In this document: one piece after another, positions 35,586-48,563 of the stretch
Position numbering within the stretch: the first letter of the stretch is position 1
How the letters are laid out: each line of letters opens with the position of its first letter
Source: Catonia carolina
Taxonomy: Eukaryota > Arthropoda > Insecta > Hemiptera > Achilidae
Assembly: GCA_035578175.1 (NCBI GenBank)
Contig: JAQMRL010000001.1
Coordinates: forward strand, 56,939,553-57,003,552
DNA length: 64,000 bases
Reading direction: 5' to 3'
Translations under genes and position numbers: made by a program
Notes under the pieces: model-generated
The model's database searches: none
What the model was told of the DNA's origin: nothing
Seen by the model: the letters and a program-made list of their open reading frames with translations, nothing else

Positions 35586-38500
35586 CCTATCAGTCAAAGC
35601 AATATTCGTATTAATTTATATTGTGTGTTCTTTTACTTAGAATTAGCGTAGAATTCTTCATTGTGACTTAAATTTATTCAGTAGCACTTTGTATAAAATG
35701 TTGGTAGTCGTAAAAGCTGCAATGCGTAGAAAAGACAAAATCTATTACTAAACAACTTAAAAGGAAAACAAGCGACTAATCATGCAAACAAAAGGATAGA
35801 GGGGAAGTGCATCACTTTGACACACAATGTTTTCCTACACCGATTGTGTACCTTCGTAGTGCGCCCCTCGTCGCTCTCTCATCTAACAATATTCAGCTTA
35901 ACATCATGACTATACCTCTATCTTTTGCGTGAAGTCTAACAAACAAAATGAATGATGCGGGAAATCAAATTAACTACATAAATAAAGTTAAATCTCTTTG
36001 AAAATAAATTGGTTTGTTTTCGAATATAAATTTAAAATTTTCAATTGAAATTGGAGTACATTCAATTTGTTTAAATAAAAGTTATACAACCGAGTTAAAA
36101 CTAACGGGAAATTTTAATGGTTCATAAAAGTGAATGCTGTCATGTATCCGAATTTGTTCCAATTTAATATCCACTCAAATGCTTCTCGTAGCAGTAAAGC
36201 GCTAACCATAAAGCTTTCGAAATACACATAGTAAATCAAAATTCTAACTTTGCTTAAAATAACACGTTATTTTTTATTCATTTAAAATTGTGTTTGCCAA
36301 TTAATTTGAATTGTTATACAAAATAAACAAAATTGGATATATATGTAGGCACCATGATTTAATGCACTCAATTAAATCTATCGTGTATCAGTTTTTCCAC
36401 GAGTTTACAAAATGTTTCAGTAGGCTAGATAATGTACTGCCGTCAGCTCTGTGTATCTGAGAAAAATTGAAAATATTTTTTTATAAACATTATTAAGAGT
36501 AGCCAATATTATATTAGCTAACTCCATGAAAACCGTATTAACTTTTAATAATAATTTAAAGGTATTATGACTAATTTGTTAACCTACCAGACGAAGTTAT
36601 CAAACATTTAAAGCTTTAGGGTAATTAAAATTAGTAAATTAATTTATGTTGTCACATTTTTAAATGACTCCAAAGATTATTTGCTGGGCACTTTGTGAAA
36701 GACGAAACCGGTGTTTCTTGTTGAAACATTTAGCTTAGAGGCTTAGATATTGTTCTTATATGAATTCCGCACCAAAACAAAAATAATACCAATAATCCAC
36801 TATTATAACACTGGTTATATAATATTAACTAAGTTATACTAAATTATTTAACATTATTAGTTAATTAAATATTTACAATAGCGTTAAATGTAACACCAAA
36901 ATTAAATTACGTTGTAACACAGAAGTACTAGGCTACTTAAAAACTAGTAACTAGAGAAACCCTTTTTTTTGGCCAAAATTGTATCACAAAACAAGATGAA
37001 TGAAACACTACTGGATGACATAAGGTACAAAAGATTTCACACAATTATCGTCTCGCAAACACTCGGAGCTGGCGGCTACGCAGTAATTAATTTTATGAGA
37101 TTTCAGGTGCCCTTCGTAAATCCCTGAAATAAAAAATAATTTTATCTTAACATAGTAATAGTTTTGAATTCTTAATTGGACCCTGAAGTTATGCTTTATT
37201 TTTATGCGCACTGTGTTTCTTTCACTATTTAAATATTCAGTAAGAACTTTCTAACGAAATTTAGATCATCAAGAATTATTTTTTTGTAAAAATACAAAGA
37301 CCTGATTAGCTGTTTCCAATTTTTCAAATGTAACATTATTTCATTTTCAAGACTTTTAATTGTTTCCTTATAAGTTCCAGTGTGTCTACGTCCTCTAATG
37401 CTTGCAATCAATTATATGATGAATGATACGATGAAACCCTTTTCACTTGTAATAAAAGCAAACTAATATTGATTGTATTAATTTTTAAGTGGAAACGAAA
37501 TAAAACCTATATGTTGCCTGGTTACATATACTTAATAAGAAGTATTAAGAAAACTGGTAGCAGAATCAGTGAAGCAATTACAAAGAATGTCAAAAACCAA
37601 AGTGGCAACTTCGTATGAAGATTAAACTAATGTAGATGAATGAGTAAACGATGTTGAACAGTTTTTTTATTATCATTTGTTAAGTTTAGATAATGTATAA
37701 TGTATTACATGACATTTCGTCGTTGATTTATACAACGAAAGTCGTTGATTTATAAGCATTCATTTAAAACACCATTTATCAGACGCGGCAAATGCGTCCG
37801 AGAAAGTGTTCTTTCTTGTATATCCATCTCATTACTTGCTTTTATACTATATTAACCAATAACTTTTCGTAAATACAGTATAAAAATACCTTGCAAGCTT
37901 ATCATCTCAATTTATTTTTCAGTAAAGTTTCTTAGTTAAAGGTATTTAATAAAGTAAATATTTCATACCTGATGTCTTTGTATTTTAAACAGAATGTCTA
38001 GTTCAATATAATTACCTATTAATTTATTCATTGTGGCAGAATGATACCGTAATAATTTTATGAACTAAGAACTTGAAATACTTTTTAATCCGCTTATGTT
38101 TAAATTTAAAGGAGACCTATTTTTCACAGTATTTTCCGTAATGGAAAACTTTTTGTTGGTAGGCCTATTGTAATTAGAAATATCGAAATAATGAAGGTAT
38201 CTTAACTTTTTGAAGAAAGTGATTGTAATAAACTATTATTATCATATTATTTTATTCCATTTATGAGAAAATTTGTGTTAACTTTTCTTCTTAGTCCTAT
38301 TTTTCTTGTAAAACTGTTTTCTCTAAGAAGTATTTGAAATTTTAAAACTACAATTTATTGTGAAATACAGTGAGTGAATAATGGTAGGCAGCTTTGGTGC
38401 GGATTTGATATTATAATTTATCGCTTCTCAGATTAGTGGCTAATTTTTTCCTTACTCGTTGTTTTTCTATAACAGGATAAAATATACCATTATTTTCTTT

Positions 38501-38649
38501 TATAATGTATTTCTCTAGATTATTTTATTAACTATTGTGTATTTATTTAACTAAAATATTCTTTTTCCTCTATAATACAATTTTATATTCTGTGTCCCAT
38601 CATTCCATTTTATATTTATTTTTCAAGAAAACTCTATTTATCTGTAAAC
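35586..38649. other. AT-rich non-coding stretch
   Basis: Nothing recognised. Confidence 0.5.
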
Positions 38650-39040
38650 CCACTACCCTATTGGTAGTGAGTCTGTGTTCTGAAAACTAAATAAGTTGTT
38701 CAAAATTGGTTTATGCATTTCATATTGAAGCAGTTTCTCAGTGACGGGTAGTTGGTATAAAATTTATCCCGTTGTGATAAGGAATTAATTATTTTTTGAT
38801 TGTAAGTAGCTATATATGTTTTTAGTTAGGTTTCGTTTAATTCTTAAGTCTAGATTATGTAATCAATTAAGTATGTGATTAGGTTAAGTAGTTTCTTGTT
38901 ATTTTATAGTTTTGTTTATTATAACTGTATTAATTAAATTAAGTACTTAATATTTAAGTAAATATTTATTATAAATTTTAAAAGTTTTTGGTTATTTATT
39001 TATTACCAGATCTCGAAAGAACTCGGAATTTAATTTAATT
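38650..39040 (+). mobile_element. Possible LTR remnant 2
   Basis: A leader containing CAGTGACGGGTAG is followed by a T-rich segment with TTTTTTGATTGTAAGTAG, ending TTATTTATTACCAGATCTCG. Both the middle motif and the ending resemble the stretch at 28,740-29,165. A loose match between two sites suggests one old repeat family, possibly LTRs. No internal retrovirus-like genes were found between or beside them. Confidence 0.25.
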
Positions 39041-39389
39041 TAAGACTCGAAAAGTCTTAATTTAATTTTTATCAATACATTTTTTGCGATGGTTAAAAAA
39101 TGGAGACTATTTCTGCTAGTTACTAGATTAGCTAAAGCTAGAGTAGCTAAAAGAGGTTATTAAAAAACAGTGTTTTCAGTAGAAAATCTAAAGTAGACAA
39201 TGACATCAAAACGTTATTACATTTTTAACAGTAATAAGTAGTTTTGCCCGTAACAGATAGGTGGAGTGTCAAATTATTTACGCTCAGTCTGTTCGTTGCA
39301 GGGCTAAAATAAATAGTTCTGTTTGTTATCATATGGTCAGCCAATTAAATGACTGAATCATTAAAGAACAGAGGAGGTAGAGGTGTAAA

Positions 39390-39640
39390 ATACACTAATC
39401 AGAATTATCTCCTCTGAACGTAATGAATTTCAGTATACAGCCAGACCCTGTGGTGAATAAAGTGAAGATGTCATTTGCAAAGTAAAAATGTGTGCTTTAC
39501 AAAAGGCCCGGAAGCATACTTTTTCATTCAGTGAGGAAGGCAAGGTAAACCACCTCACTCCTTGTTTTACTAAGTAAAACCTTTGCAGGTTCAAACCAGC
39601 CTTTCGGCTGATGACTTAAACAACAAGAAGTAGTTTATTG
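39390..39640 (+). repeat. Unclassified interspersed repeat
   Basis: A GC-richer block contains AAAGGCCCGGAAGCATAC, the inverted pair GTGAGGAAGGC / CCACCTCAC, and GCAGGTTCAAACCAGCC, which resembles a B box. Its composition and borders look like a dispersed repeat, possibly a SINE or LINE tail. No second copy was seen in the window. Confidence 0.35.
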
Positions 39641-42430
39641 GTTACTTAATACCGGAGTAACAATAAAAATACAGCGCTAATCTAGAAATTTAGAAACTTC
39701 TTTTCTACCATTTGTTACTTCATCAAAACAGTGAAATATAAAATAATTGTATTGGGATATACTCTAATTTCCGTAAACTAAATGGTTTACTGAGAGTGTA
39801 GTCCAGCAGGAATACACTATATCGTGGAATAGAAATGAAAGTGTCAAGTGTTAAATTTAATTACATTTGTTTAATATTTTAATATAGGACCTGTACGAAA
39901 ACAGAAATTAAAGGTGGTATAATACGACCTTCATATGATCAGTTTACCAGTGAGTAATCTAGTAATTAATTCCAGGTATCTAACTTCGGGTAATTGAGTC
40001 AGTAATGTGCTATACGAAATATTGTCCTACGTAAAGATTTGCAAATGTGTACTTCTATCTGTTTATAATCATTAATATTTAATTTGCGTCTAATTCGATC
40101 TCTTGAAAGTCAGTCTTTAAAAAATTTATATCTACATGTTTATCAAAGTAATTTAATAAATTTATTTTAATAAAGTACTAATAAAATTTTCTTTATATAA
40201 TTGCTAATGGAAAACAGTGGAAAACCAATAGGTTTATTGGAAGGTATAATAAAAGTTTTAATCCTATTACAAAAAAGTGAATTGTTTACTTATTAATATT
40301 GTTTGCTGTTACTAAAATAAAATGTAAACATAATTAATTCTTCAAACAAAGTAAAATTTGAAGGATTCGATTTATTATTTTTATAGAAGATAATGTCACG
40401 ATATAAATTTCATTTTTAGCATGCTAGACGTTATTGAACACCTTCATTTCGTGATACTATATTTAACTTTTATGTATTTTAGTGTAATATAAATTGTTTT
40501 AAATATATTCTGTATATATGATATGTGTTAAATATTAAGTAAAAACACTAACATATTTATGTATTCTGTCATAGCATTGACGATAAACGTACGTTTTATA
40601 GTACAACTCTTAAGATAAAGGTAAACATCTTAATATTTCAATTTATGACGTATATTTTTATATGGTGGTGGTAGATAACTGTACACCAAGCTGACATATA
40701 AACGAGACAACAAACGTAGCTTTGTTTTAAATTAGGTGTTTGTATTTTAAAATCACTGGAAGTATAGTTTATATATTTAATTTATTTACCATTTATGTTA
40801 ATTAAAAATAATAGTTAGGAAACGTAAGGAAAATTTAAAAAAACTTACTTCGATCAACCTTATGGTGTTGGCATCATTTTAATACACACGCTAGTTTTTT
40901 TGGAGAAAGTCTCTTGCCCATCAGCGCTTGGTTCTTTTCCACGGATCATCTGGTACGCGATGTGAATGCAATTGCGACGTCCATTTCATGTGTTTTTACA
41001 ATTAATATAAATAGGATACCAAAGGTCGTTTGCTATGATAATTGTGATAAAATTAAGTCGTTTTTTATGCTGTTGGTAATGTAGTATGGACTTGGTTTTT
41101 CCCCGTATTGCTTGAATGCGCTTTGTTTGAAACGTTTAGATGAACTCCAGAATATTGTACATTGGAGTCAGAACTGGTCTTATGGCTGTTTTGATTCAAA
41201 TTTTATTCTCTAAAGTTAATTTTGATGGAATGTCCAACCATCGTTTCTGTAAAAAAAACTAACTTTTGTATTTATGTCGTGTTTTTTTGTAATATGTGTA
41301 CTTTATGGCAGTTTTCTGTCGAGAAGTAAGCGTAAGTATAGCTTATCATTATTACTGTTTAGAATCTTAACTTTATTTATTATGATAGGGGAACAAAATT
41401 GTTTCATGTGAGCGTAAAAGTTACTTGAAGATGTCAGTTCGTTTGTTCTTTCTTATATTCAATTTTTTAAGGTTCAAATTTTTTTTGTAAGGTTCAAATG
41501 GATTTGAATTTTGTGTGAACGTTGCTGAATTAGTATGCTGTGGTCAATTTGAACAAAAACAACTCTTGCTCTATGTGTACACACAGCTCCGCATGAAGTA
41601 TGTCCATAACCTTTTCTTCAAACAAGGTCTACAAATTTTAATGTACGCAAATGCCCTCAATCTTATTTCAATGTACAAACATACAAATAATTATTTCATT
41701 TTAAAATATATATTGTAATGCTCCTGTGAATACACCAAGGGAAAAATTTGTATGATTTAGTAAAAATTGTCATTTCAGGTTAAAGTTGAGTTATAAGTAA
41801 AATTCAAAAAGTGTTGTGCTCTGGAAACACCGTAGAATAAGCTGGCAATCTCCAAATACGGGTTTTCGAGAATTTTTATGTAATTTAAATTTAATGTTTT
41901 ATATGGTCTTACCTATATTTTTATTTAAGATTTTACGTGTAACTGAGAATTTTACCTCAAATTACGATTATCTTTGTTGAAAAATTTTTAGGCTTAAAGT
42001 AATATTTCATGTCAAAGGAGTTGGTCCGACGAATATCGGCTTACTAGCAGACAATAGATGTAAGGGTCAATACCTGACTTTTGGATCCAGCTTCTTTAAC
42101 TGAAATTTTTGTTACAGTCTTCGGACTGAAATTCTGATCACAGATTCGTGATCAGGCTGAAATTCTAAATAAAATAAGTCTAAACAGCACGAAAATCCGT
42201 AAATTTAAACCGTTTTTAGCTGAATAAGTTAATAAACCTATGTTAAATACAGCAATGTTTAGATCACTAATTATAAGAGAATGAATGATATTTTTTGTAA
42301 ATCAATTCACACTAGCCTTTAGATACTACTCAGATGAGCATATTTCATTAAGATAAATTTTAAATTTAAGGCATTTCAGCGGCTGAAATCAGTCAAAAAT
42401 GTTATAAAAATCATTTACATGTTATTCAAA
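39641..42430. other. AT-rich non-coding stretch
   Basis: Nothing recognised. A patch at 40,860-41,000 is less AT-rich, without coding similarity. Confidence 0.45.
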
Positions 42431-43470
42431 TGGGAGAACCCTCTCCAACGTTTAATTTAATTACTCATTAACCGATTTAGATATGGTATGTGTGAGTGTG
42501 GAATCGAAGGGTCCACATGTTGGGAAATAGAAAAATAATTTTAGATTGTTAAAATTCGTCGTCGTTCAGATTTTATTAAAGTTTTATTTTGACGTATTTT
42601 CCGCATTTTGCAAATTTACTAATTAGTTAATAATTAACGAACCAGTTACAATTTCCACATGGGACTAATACTCACATGTGTGTTTTCAGAATCTAAAGTA
42701 ATTTCGTGCATCACTTTAGTTGCACACGCTAAATTTCAAGTTAATTTTTACAAATTTCTCGTCGGCATTAATCCGACATTATGGATACATTTATTGGTGT
42801 TTTTCAAGACGTGATAAAATTTGAACCGACGAAGCGATTTACTTCGGATAAAAAGCATTGGATTCAGCAGAAAGAGCTGAAAATTTTGACACCACTCCGG
42901 ACGCTGAAATCCAAAATTTTCGATTTTGATAAAATTAACCGGTTGGTGGGGGATGAAATTGGTTCTGAGTGTATGACCAACCTATAAATCTTAATTTTCC
43001 CGATAAAAGAGGGTAGTTTTTAAAATCTGTAATTACATTTTAAAAATATTTATAAGGTTTGTAAGTGCCAGAAACTTTACCCATGATGCCTTTCTAATAT
43101 TTTGAAGGTTAGTTATAGCGTATTCAATAATCTAAAACATGTTTTAAGCAAATTTGTTAAAATTATCAACCAAGGTAAATACGAGAATTCGGGTGCTAGA
43201 ATTGGTATCGTCAGGGAATTTTTAGATCATAAAACTGTTTTGCGCCCCAAATCTCAGAGAGTCCGACTTGAGATCTAATGCGTGCAACACGTACTTTCGA
43301 TTTTGTAATTTTTCTAACTTATAGTGAAGTACTTAGTGGAAATTTCAACATGGCAATAGTCATGTCGTGCCGCATACGCGTGATATAGTGCGATACTTCA
43401 TTGTGTGACTTTGAGTGCATTCATTGTGGAATACATAGTGCTGCGATTGATTTAAATTACTTATTTTTAT
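42430..43470. repeat. Unclassified repeat-like block
   Basis: About 1 kb with higher GC than its flanks, containing a 68-codon frame (42,781-42,987) that I do not recognise. Features such as CGGTTGGTGGGGGATGAAAT, CAGAGAGTCCGACTTGAGAT and GTCGTGCCGCATACGCG look like old mobile-element sequence. No terminal inverted repeats were confirmed. It may be a non-autonomous DNA transposon. Confidence 0.3.
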
Positions 43471-43828
43471 TTTGAAAACAATTCCCGAGGATATTTTGTA
43501 ATATTTTGAATATTCTTTGTATTTTAATTTGCATTTTGACCTTAAAAATATCGCCGTAACGTTGAACAGTTTGCTTTCATGAAAATAAAAAGGTCGGAAG
43601 ATAAATTTAAAAATAATTAATGTTAATGTTTTCATTAACGCATTAGTTCAGCCGGTGCTCGATCAAATTAAAGTCATTTGAGAACTATAACAAATTTTTA
43701 CATGATGTGCTAAACGAATAATTAAATATTGGATTTGATAAAAATTACAAATAAATAATAAATAATGACAGTAATAATGATGAAGTATTAGTCTGAAAAG
43801 ACAGCGTGTATAGCGTATAGTGAAACAA

Positions 43829-44013
43829 CGAGGTGAAATCGCTAAAGCCACGTTCATCGCCATCACCACCGAAGTGTCGCCCATACCGAGGACGACAACT
43901 GCATTATCCAGGTCTGCGCCGAAGAGTCCCTGTACCGCGGGCTGCATCCCGATCACCGAGTCCCTCATAAGGATTATGTGTAGTGCGCGAAATTTTTCAT
44001 AACCCTTACTCAA
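43829..44013 (-). other. GC-rich coding-like segment, possible exon or exon relic
   Basis: A CpG-rich island of about 170 bp in AT-rich DNA, open on both strands. On the minus strand it reads RDSVIGMQPAVQGLFGADLD and then LGMGDTSVVMAMNVALAIS. The ‘F-G-x-D-…-LGMG-T-SVVM-x-N-A’ spacing weakly recalls the first membrane segments of SLC16 monocarboxylate transporters, which are multi-exon in insects. No clear acceptor or donor brackets it and no other exon of such a gene is visible, so it could be a relic or coincidence. The plus-strand frame (43,820-44,002) is Ser/Thr/Pro-rich and looks antisense. Confidence 0.3.
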
Positions 44014-44482
44014 TGGATTATTAAAGAGATAAGTAACAATTTTTAAATTATTTTGAGCTCAAATAATTTATGTCTATGTCCATGTATGTTATTGTACTTT
44101 TCAGGAGCTATTAGTTGTAAGAACTAGGTTATATGATTGATCAGTATGTTTATGCGACGCAAGTATACGGCAGAAAGAATCTGCAACCCTGAGAATAAAG
44201 AGTAAACATTGTGTTGTCACGAAATTCATGTTAACTAGTATTTGTCGTATTTTTCAATTGTTTACGTTTTCAAATGTAGCGATAAAATTTGATGGCGCCC
44301 ACAAGAATAATGTAATACTTGGTGTTTGTTTTACGTTAAATAAATTCTCATTAATTTTGATTTTGCGTATGATTCTTGTTAATTTAACACCTAATTCCAT
44401 TGGTGATAGTTGGTCAGATAAAGTTTGGGGTTTTACTTGTTTTTATTTTATTTTTACAAACCAGTTGTCGATAGGACTAGTT

Positions 44483-44507
44483 TCACGATTAGCCCCGCTA
44501 GTCGTGA
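44483..44507. repeat. Small GC-rich hairpin
   Basis: TCACGATTAG and CTAGTCGTGA pair at nine of ten positions around CCCCG, immediately before a tRNA-like head. Confidence 0.6.
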
Positions 44508-44575
44508 GCTGCGCATCGTTTAACACTGTGCACTGGTTTAGGGACAACACAGTTCAAATCTCATTTAAAATTTTG
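44505..44575 (+). mobile_element. tRNA-like SINE head (weak)
   Basis: An A-box-like AGCTGCGCATCG at 44,508-44,519 followed by TTAACAC, and a B-box-like AGTTCAAATC at 44,551-44,560, lie at tRNA spacing. The motifs are imperfect and there is no convincing cloverleaf, so a decayed SINE or tRNA pseudogene is the best reading. It lies inside a 151-codon frame (44,228-44,683) that I take as accidental. Confidence 0.4.
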
Positions 44576-44929
44576 TCTTTCAAAATTGTGAAGGGTCTTA
44601 CTTTCATTTTATGCTTTATTTTAGTGAATCCCGTTTTTATGGCGTTGTTGGACAGCGTGGGGCTAAATCTACAAATTTTGTAAATTTGACAGTTTTTTGG
44701 AAAATTTTAGTTTCTGGAAAGTTTTTCTTTTGTTTGTTTTTTATTTCGCCCACGTTGAAAAGCGACCGTTACAATATTTAATTTGTCCCGGTAAAAATTT
44801 GAATTATAAATTACAAGAACTAAACTGCAAAAACTCACTGAACCTATACTCTACGACGACACTAACAAAACATACTGGTCTGATATAATGAACAAAAAAT
44901 CATATATGAAAACAAATTAGTCGCATCAT

Positions 44930-45300
44930 TATGTCTAACGGATTATTAATAACAACAGTGAAAACAAAGCGTAGTGAACGTGCGTGAGTCGCACACTACA
45001 GTAGCGATTGTATACTTTTGTGACTGTACCGTCGTTGCATGGCGAGGGGCGAAGAGTGGAGTAGATAAACACCGAAGCTGCTTGTGCCAATTCGAATTTT
45101 CCATGGTATAACTTTTGATAATATTGCTAGTCATAACTCTAAACATTGCGATTACCGCGTTATTCCTTGTCAGGAACAACAGGACTGGATCAAGGACGCT
45201 ATCCTCGGATATGCTATCTCTTAACAGTATGCTGCTGCGATAAGATATTATTTTGCTTTGCCTTGGAATATCCATTCGGAAGATATAATTTCATTACTCT
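44930..45300. other. GC-richer unassigned segment
   Basis: A less AT-rich block, open for 109 codons on the minus strand (44,946-45,275), with RHATTVQSQKYTIATVVCDS at its core. No domain is recognised. It may be part of a dispersed repeat. Confidence 0.25.
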
Positions 45301-45604
45301 GTACAACTCATTTAGCACAGTGCTTCATGAAGGAAATTATTAAATAACTTTTTGGGAAAAAACATCAAATTTTAATGTGTAAAATGGATAATACACAGGT
45401 TGAAGGCTCTCATAATACCAGGAATCTTGAACACTTATTAACAATGTATTTGACTTGTAAACTTCTCAAGAATTCATGAACAGAATGCTGTTACAACTAT
45501 GAACAAATCTAAAATGAAATATATTTTAAATATTTATCAGAAGCTTGGTCAATAGCGACTACGGTAGGTTATGGAATAGTATCATTGTTCTTTAACGAGC
45601 TTTA

Positions 45605-45712
45605 TCGGCGTTGGAACTTCTAAACCCTAGTACGGGAATGCAAAATGCGGAATACTCTACCTTGTAGCCCAGCGCATTCTACCGCTCTAAACCACTGCGC
45701 AAGGGAGACGGC
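45605..45712 (-). mobile_element. tRNA-like SINE head (family C), minus strand
   Basis: On the minus strand, TTGCGCAGTGGTTTAGAG resembles an A box (plus-strand 45,691-45,701) and GGTTTAGAAGTTCC a B box (45,613-45,626). The block is GC-richer than its surroundings. The spacing (about 75 nt) is longer than in a tRNA, suggesting an internal insertion or SINE-specific extension. Not a functional tRNA. Confidence 0.55.
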
Positions 45713-46948
45713 TTAATTACTGTTATTTTTTAACTTCTTGCACCATAGTAAAGTTCCCTTTATTTGGGGCTACGTAACTAAGTCCATCGCTGTTTGTAAA
45801 ATTAACTCTGAAAATACCAGTCACGTTTTGTGGGGAGAAATTCAGCTTTGGATGTCTTCAAAATAAGTTTGAACTGTAATATTTGAGATACGAAATTTCC
45901 ATTGGAATCAGCCTTCAAAGTTGATACTTATCTTTTCATGTTCAAACCTAACACTAAAACATCATCAGATCACGTCTCTCCATTTAAAAGTTTAAAGCAT
46001 CTACCGTTAAACTTCAAAATGTATCGTATTGTTTAAAAGTTTTAAATAAACATATACGAAATTGTTGTTGCAGCAAAGATAAGCTTTTGGGTTGGTGGTT
46101 GAATCAATACTCTCTCTTTTTACTAAAACAAATTCATACAAACTCCACTACGTACTACATAGGATTTCATGTACGTAATAATAAAACAGGCCTGCATTAT
46201 CAGTTCGGAAATGCCTCAACGATTTTAAGAGGCAAACATTTTCATGAATTCTTCACAATTTATTAGCTGAAAAGGGCACAAAAATGCATGATAGTATTAA
46301 CGCAAATAAACAAATGGAATTTTACTTTTAAAACAAAATTAACTTCATCGAATTCTCATAACAGTATCTTAATTATTTTATTCAGTTATGAAACAGTAAT
46401 CTCTTCTTATCTGCCCGGGCGTTTCTATAAGATTCTGTAAGAAACTTAAATTTTGTGCTTTATAATATTTATTTCACTAGATAAAGTTAATCGCTGTAAT
46501 ATACAACCACAATTTTATTATTTTTGGAGTTATTAAACCCTTTTTCATTCTTTATAGAATTTTGACAGGGTAAAAATTTACTAAATATTCTTTGTCCTTT
46601 TTTAAAATTTGTACAGATATTCTATTAAAACTTGTTTTTAGTATTATCTCTAATTTTTAAATCAGCGTTATTATGCACATGCGCTAGCTGAAAAATTTAT
46701 TTCTAAATCCCCCACTTCTTTCGATCAATCTTTGAATTCTTACTTCTCCTTCGTAAAAAATCAGTAATCCGTCAAATTGACAACATAGTAAAATTTTGTC
46801 TTTACTTTTTATTACGGTACTGAACATAAAGCTGCGTAATTTCCATATTATGATATTTAATTTAACGGATAGTGGGGAATTTTTCTTTCAGAAGAAGAGG
46901 TGCTCAGTGGTACATTCTCCGTTCAGATCTACGGGTGTATTACGTAAT
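45713..46948. other. AT-rich non-coding stretch
   Basis: Nothing recognised. Confidence 0.5.
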
Positions 46949-47218
46949 TCATACCAAGGGGTCTCTGCTCCATTTTCGCTTTAGATGTCGCACAGTTGGG
47001 AAGTTCCTTTTAGCTAGGTTACGGGCTATTTGGTTTAAATGGTCATCTAGTCTTTCGCGAAATTTACTGTAGAAGGAAGTGGTTAGTTCTTTTACTGTCG
47101 GAACTTTGAAATCGTAGTGAAGGGTGTTACTGCTTACATAAAATGGAGTGCCAGAAGCAAGTCTTAAGAATTTTTATTAAAAGGCCTGAATCGCCTTTAA
47201 GTTATTCTCTGATGCTAC
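46949..47218 (-). pseudogene. Jockey-like RT C-terminal fragment
   Basis: One minus-strand frame runs from 47,218 to a stop at 46,949-46,951 with only two adjacent stops near its start. It reads NNLKAIQAF, (stops), KFLRLASGTPFYVSSNTLHY, DFKVPTVKELTTSFYSKF, RERLDDHLNQIARNL, and ends FPTVRHLKRKWSRDPLV. This follows the Jockey order ‘IQ-FQNK-LR’, ‘APFYVSN-TLH-D’, ‘VP-V-E’, ‘YR-RL--HPN’, then a basic C-terminus. The plus-strand frames over the same stretch are shadows. It is another Jockey subfamily, judging by the FYVSSNTLHYD block. Confidence 0.75.
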
Positions 47219-47989
47219 TCAATAGTAGTATTTTTATACTAATGTTAGCTTTTAAATAAGTAACGTTTATTCATTTTAACGTGTTAATTTCAGAAACTAC
47301 CCAACCAATTTCAAAAATTCGTTCACTGTTGAAAAGATTAGAGCTTCTAGAGTAACATGGTTGTATTATAGTATTACTTAATTCTAAATTAAGAAGCATG
47401 TTTGTAATTTGGCGAAATAAAGCCATCTTTTATTGTATTTGTCGTTTAAGTAGGTTATTTATCTATCTATTCATCTCTTATATTTATGAATTCCACTTTA
47501 TTTTTCTACCTTCGTATAGAATACAGGAAATTATCGTAATTGCAGTTAGATGCAATAGTCAGGTATTAGGTACAGTACAGAACTGCTGTACTGATATTTT
47601 TATTATCCTTTACTTATTTCTTTTTCAACATTTTTGAAAATTATTTACAAATAGACGCCCGAGAAATAATTTTATACCTGATTTTTACTTAAAAAATAAT
47701 ATAAATCTTTAACAAGAAAATAAAAGAAATCGTACATTTTTTTAGGAAGGAACTCATTGTCTACTTTTTATTAAAACATAATATTCAGTTATTTTCAAGT
47801 CATTTTTGTCCACTTCCATTGGTGATTCGTACTGATGTTAAGAAAATCCCTAATTCTAATCCAATTGGTTTGATTTCTACAGTCATTATTTGGAATTCAA
47901 TTCGTAAGTTGAGTGCGAGAAGTTAAAGTTTAATTTGCCGTGGAGTGCAGCAAGTTGGATTTGCTAGTTAATTTAAACATACATATGTG
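47219..47989. other. AT-rich non-coding stretch
   Basis: Nothing recognised. Confidence 0.5.
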
Positions 47990-48536
47990 CAACAAAACCC
48001 CGCTTAACCGAAATAATAAATGCAGTGGACCCGATTTCGTAAGGATGAAATTTCGGACAACACGCAGTCATAATTTTAGGATTAAAAATAGTAAAAAAGA
48101 TTATACAATATTTTTTAGGCTTTATATTAGTATGTATGAACGAAAATACAGAAATTTTAAATGAATAAATTGTAATATTGTACAGTAATTATTGTTTAGT
48201 GTATCGTTCTTAAATTATTTAAGATCTTTTTAAAAAGTTTGAGATTTTTATGAAACTGATTTTTGCGCCAACATCACGCTATAGTTTTATTAGTAGTACG
48301 TCCTGGACGTAAAAAACGAGTAAATGAGTTCTCAGACTTAGTAAAACTTGTTATTCGTAATTTATTTCATTGGACACTGTTCTTAGCTTAAACGACGCTT
48401 CCTATTTAAATGCTGTACTGGGGCGCATAAATAATGTTGATTGAGTAATCACCAAATTTGAAAACACGTTTTTTGGATCCGTTTCGGTTAAGGCGGGCTA
48501 CGTTTAAACGGGTTTCGGATAATTCGGGTTTTACTG
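47990..48536. mobile_element. pogo/Tigger-like non-autonomous DNA transposon
   Basis: The right end, read inward on the minus strand, is CAGTAAAACCCGAATTATCC followed by GAAACCCG. The left end at 47,990 is CAACAAAACCCCGCTTAACC followed by GAAAT. The two ends form imperfect inverted repeats of the CAGTAAAACC type typical of Tc1/mariner-superfamily pogo/Tigger elements, which use TA target sites. TA follows the right end at 48,537-48,538; the left TA is not intact. A subterminal CGGTTAAGGCGGG / CCGCTTAACCG pair adds support. At 547 bp with no transposase it is a MITE-sized deletion derivative. Confidence 0.65.
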
Positions 48537-48563
48537 TATAACAATCTGGAACCGTCAAGAACT

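Noticed and set aside
44228..44683. 151-codon open frame, longest in the window
   Set aside because: Phe/Leu/Ile/Asn-rich translation of AT-rich DNA with no domain. It overlaps a tRNA-like head and lacks splice or promoter context.
46796..47072. Two overlapping plus-strand frames
   Set aside because: Shadows of the minus-strand Jockey C-terminus at 46,949-47,218.
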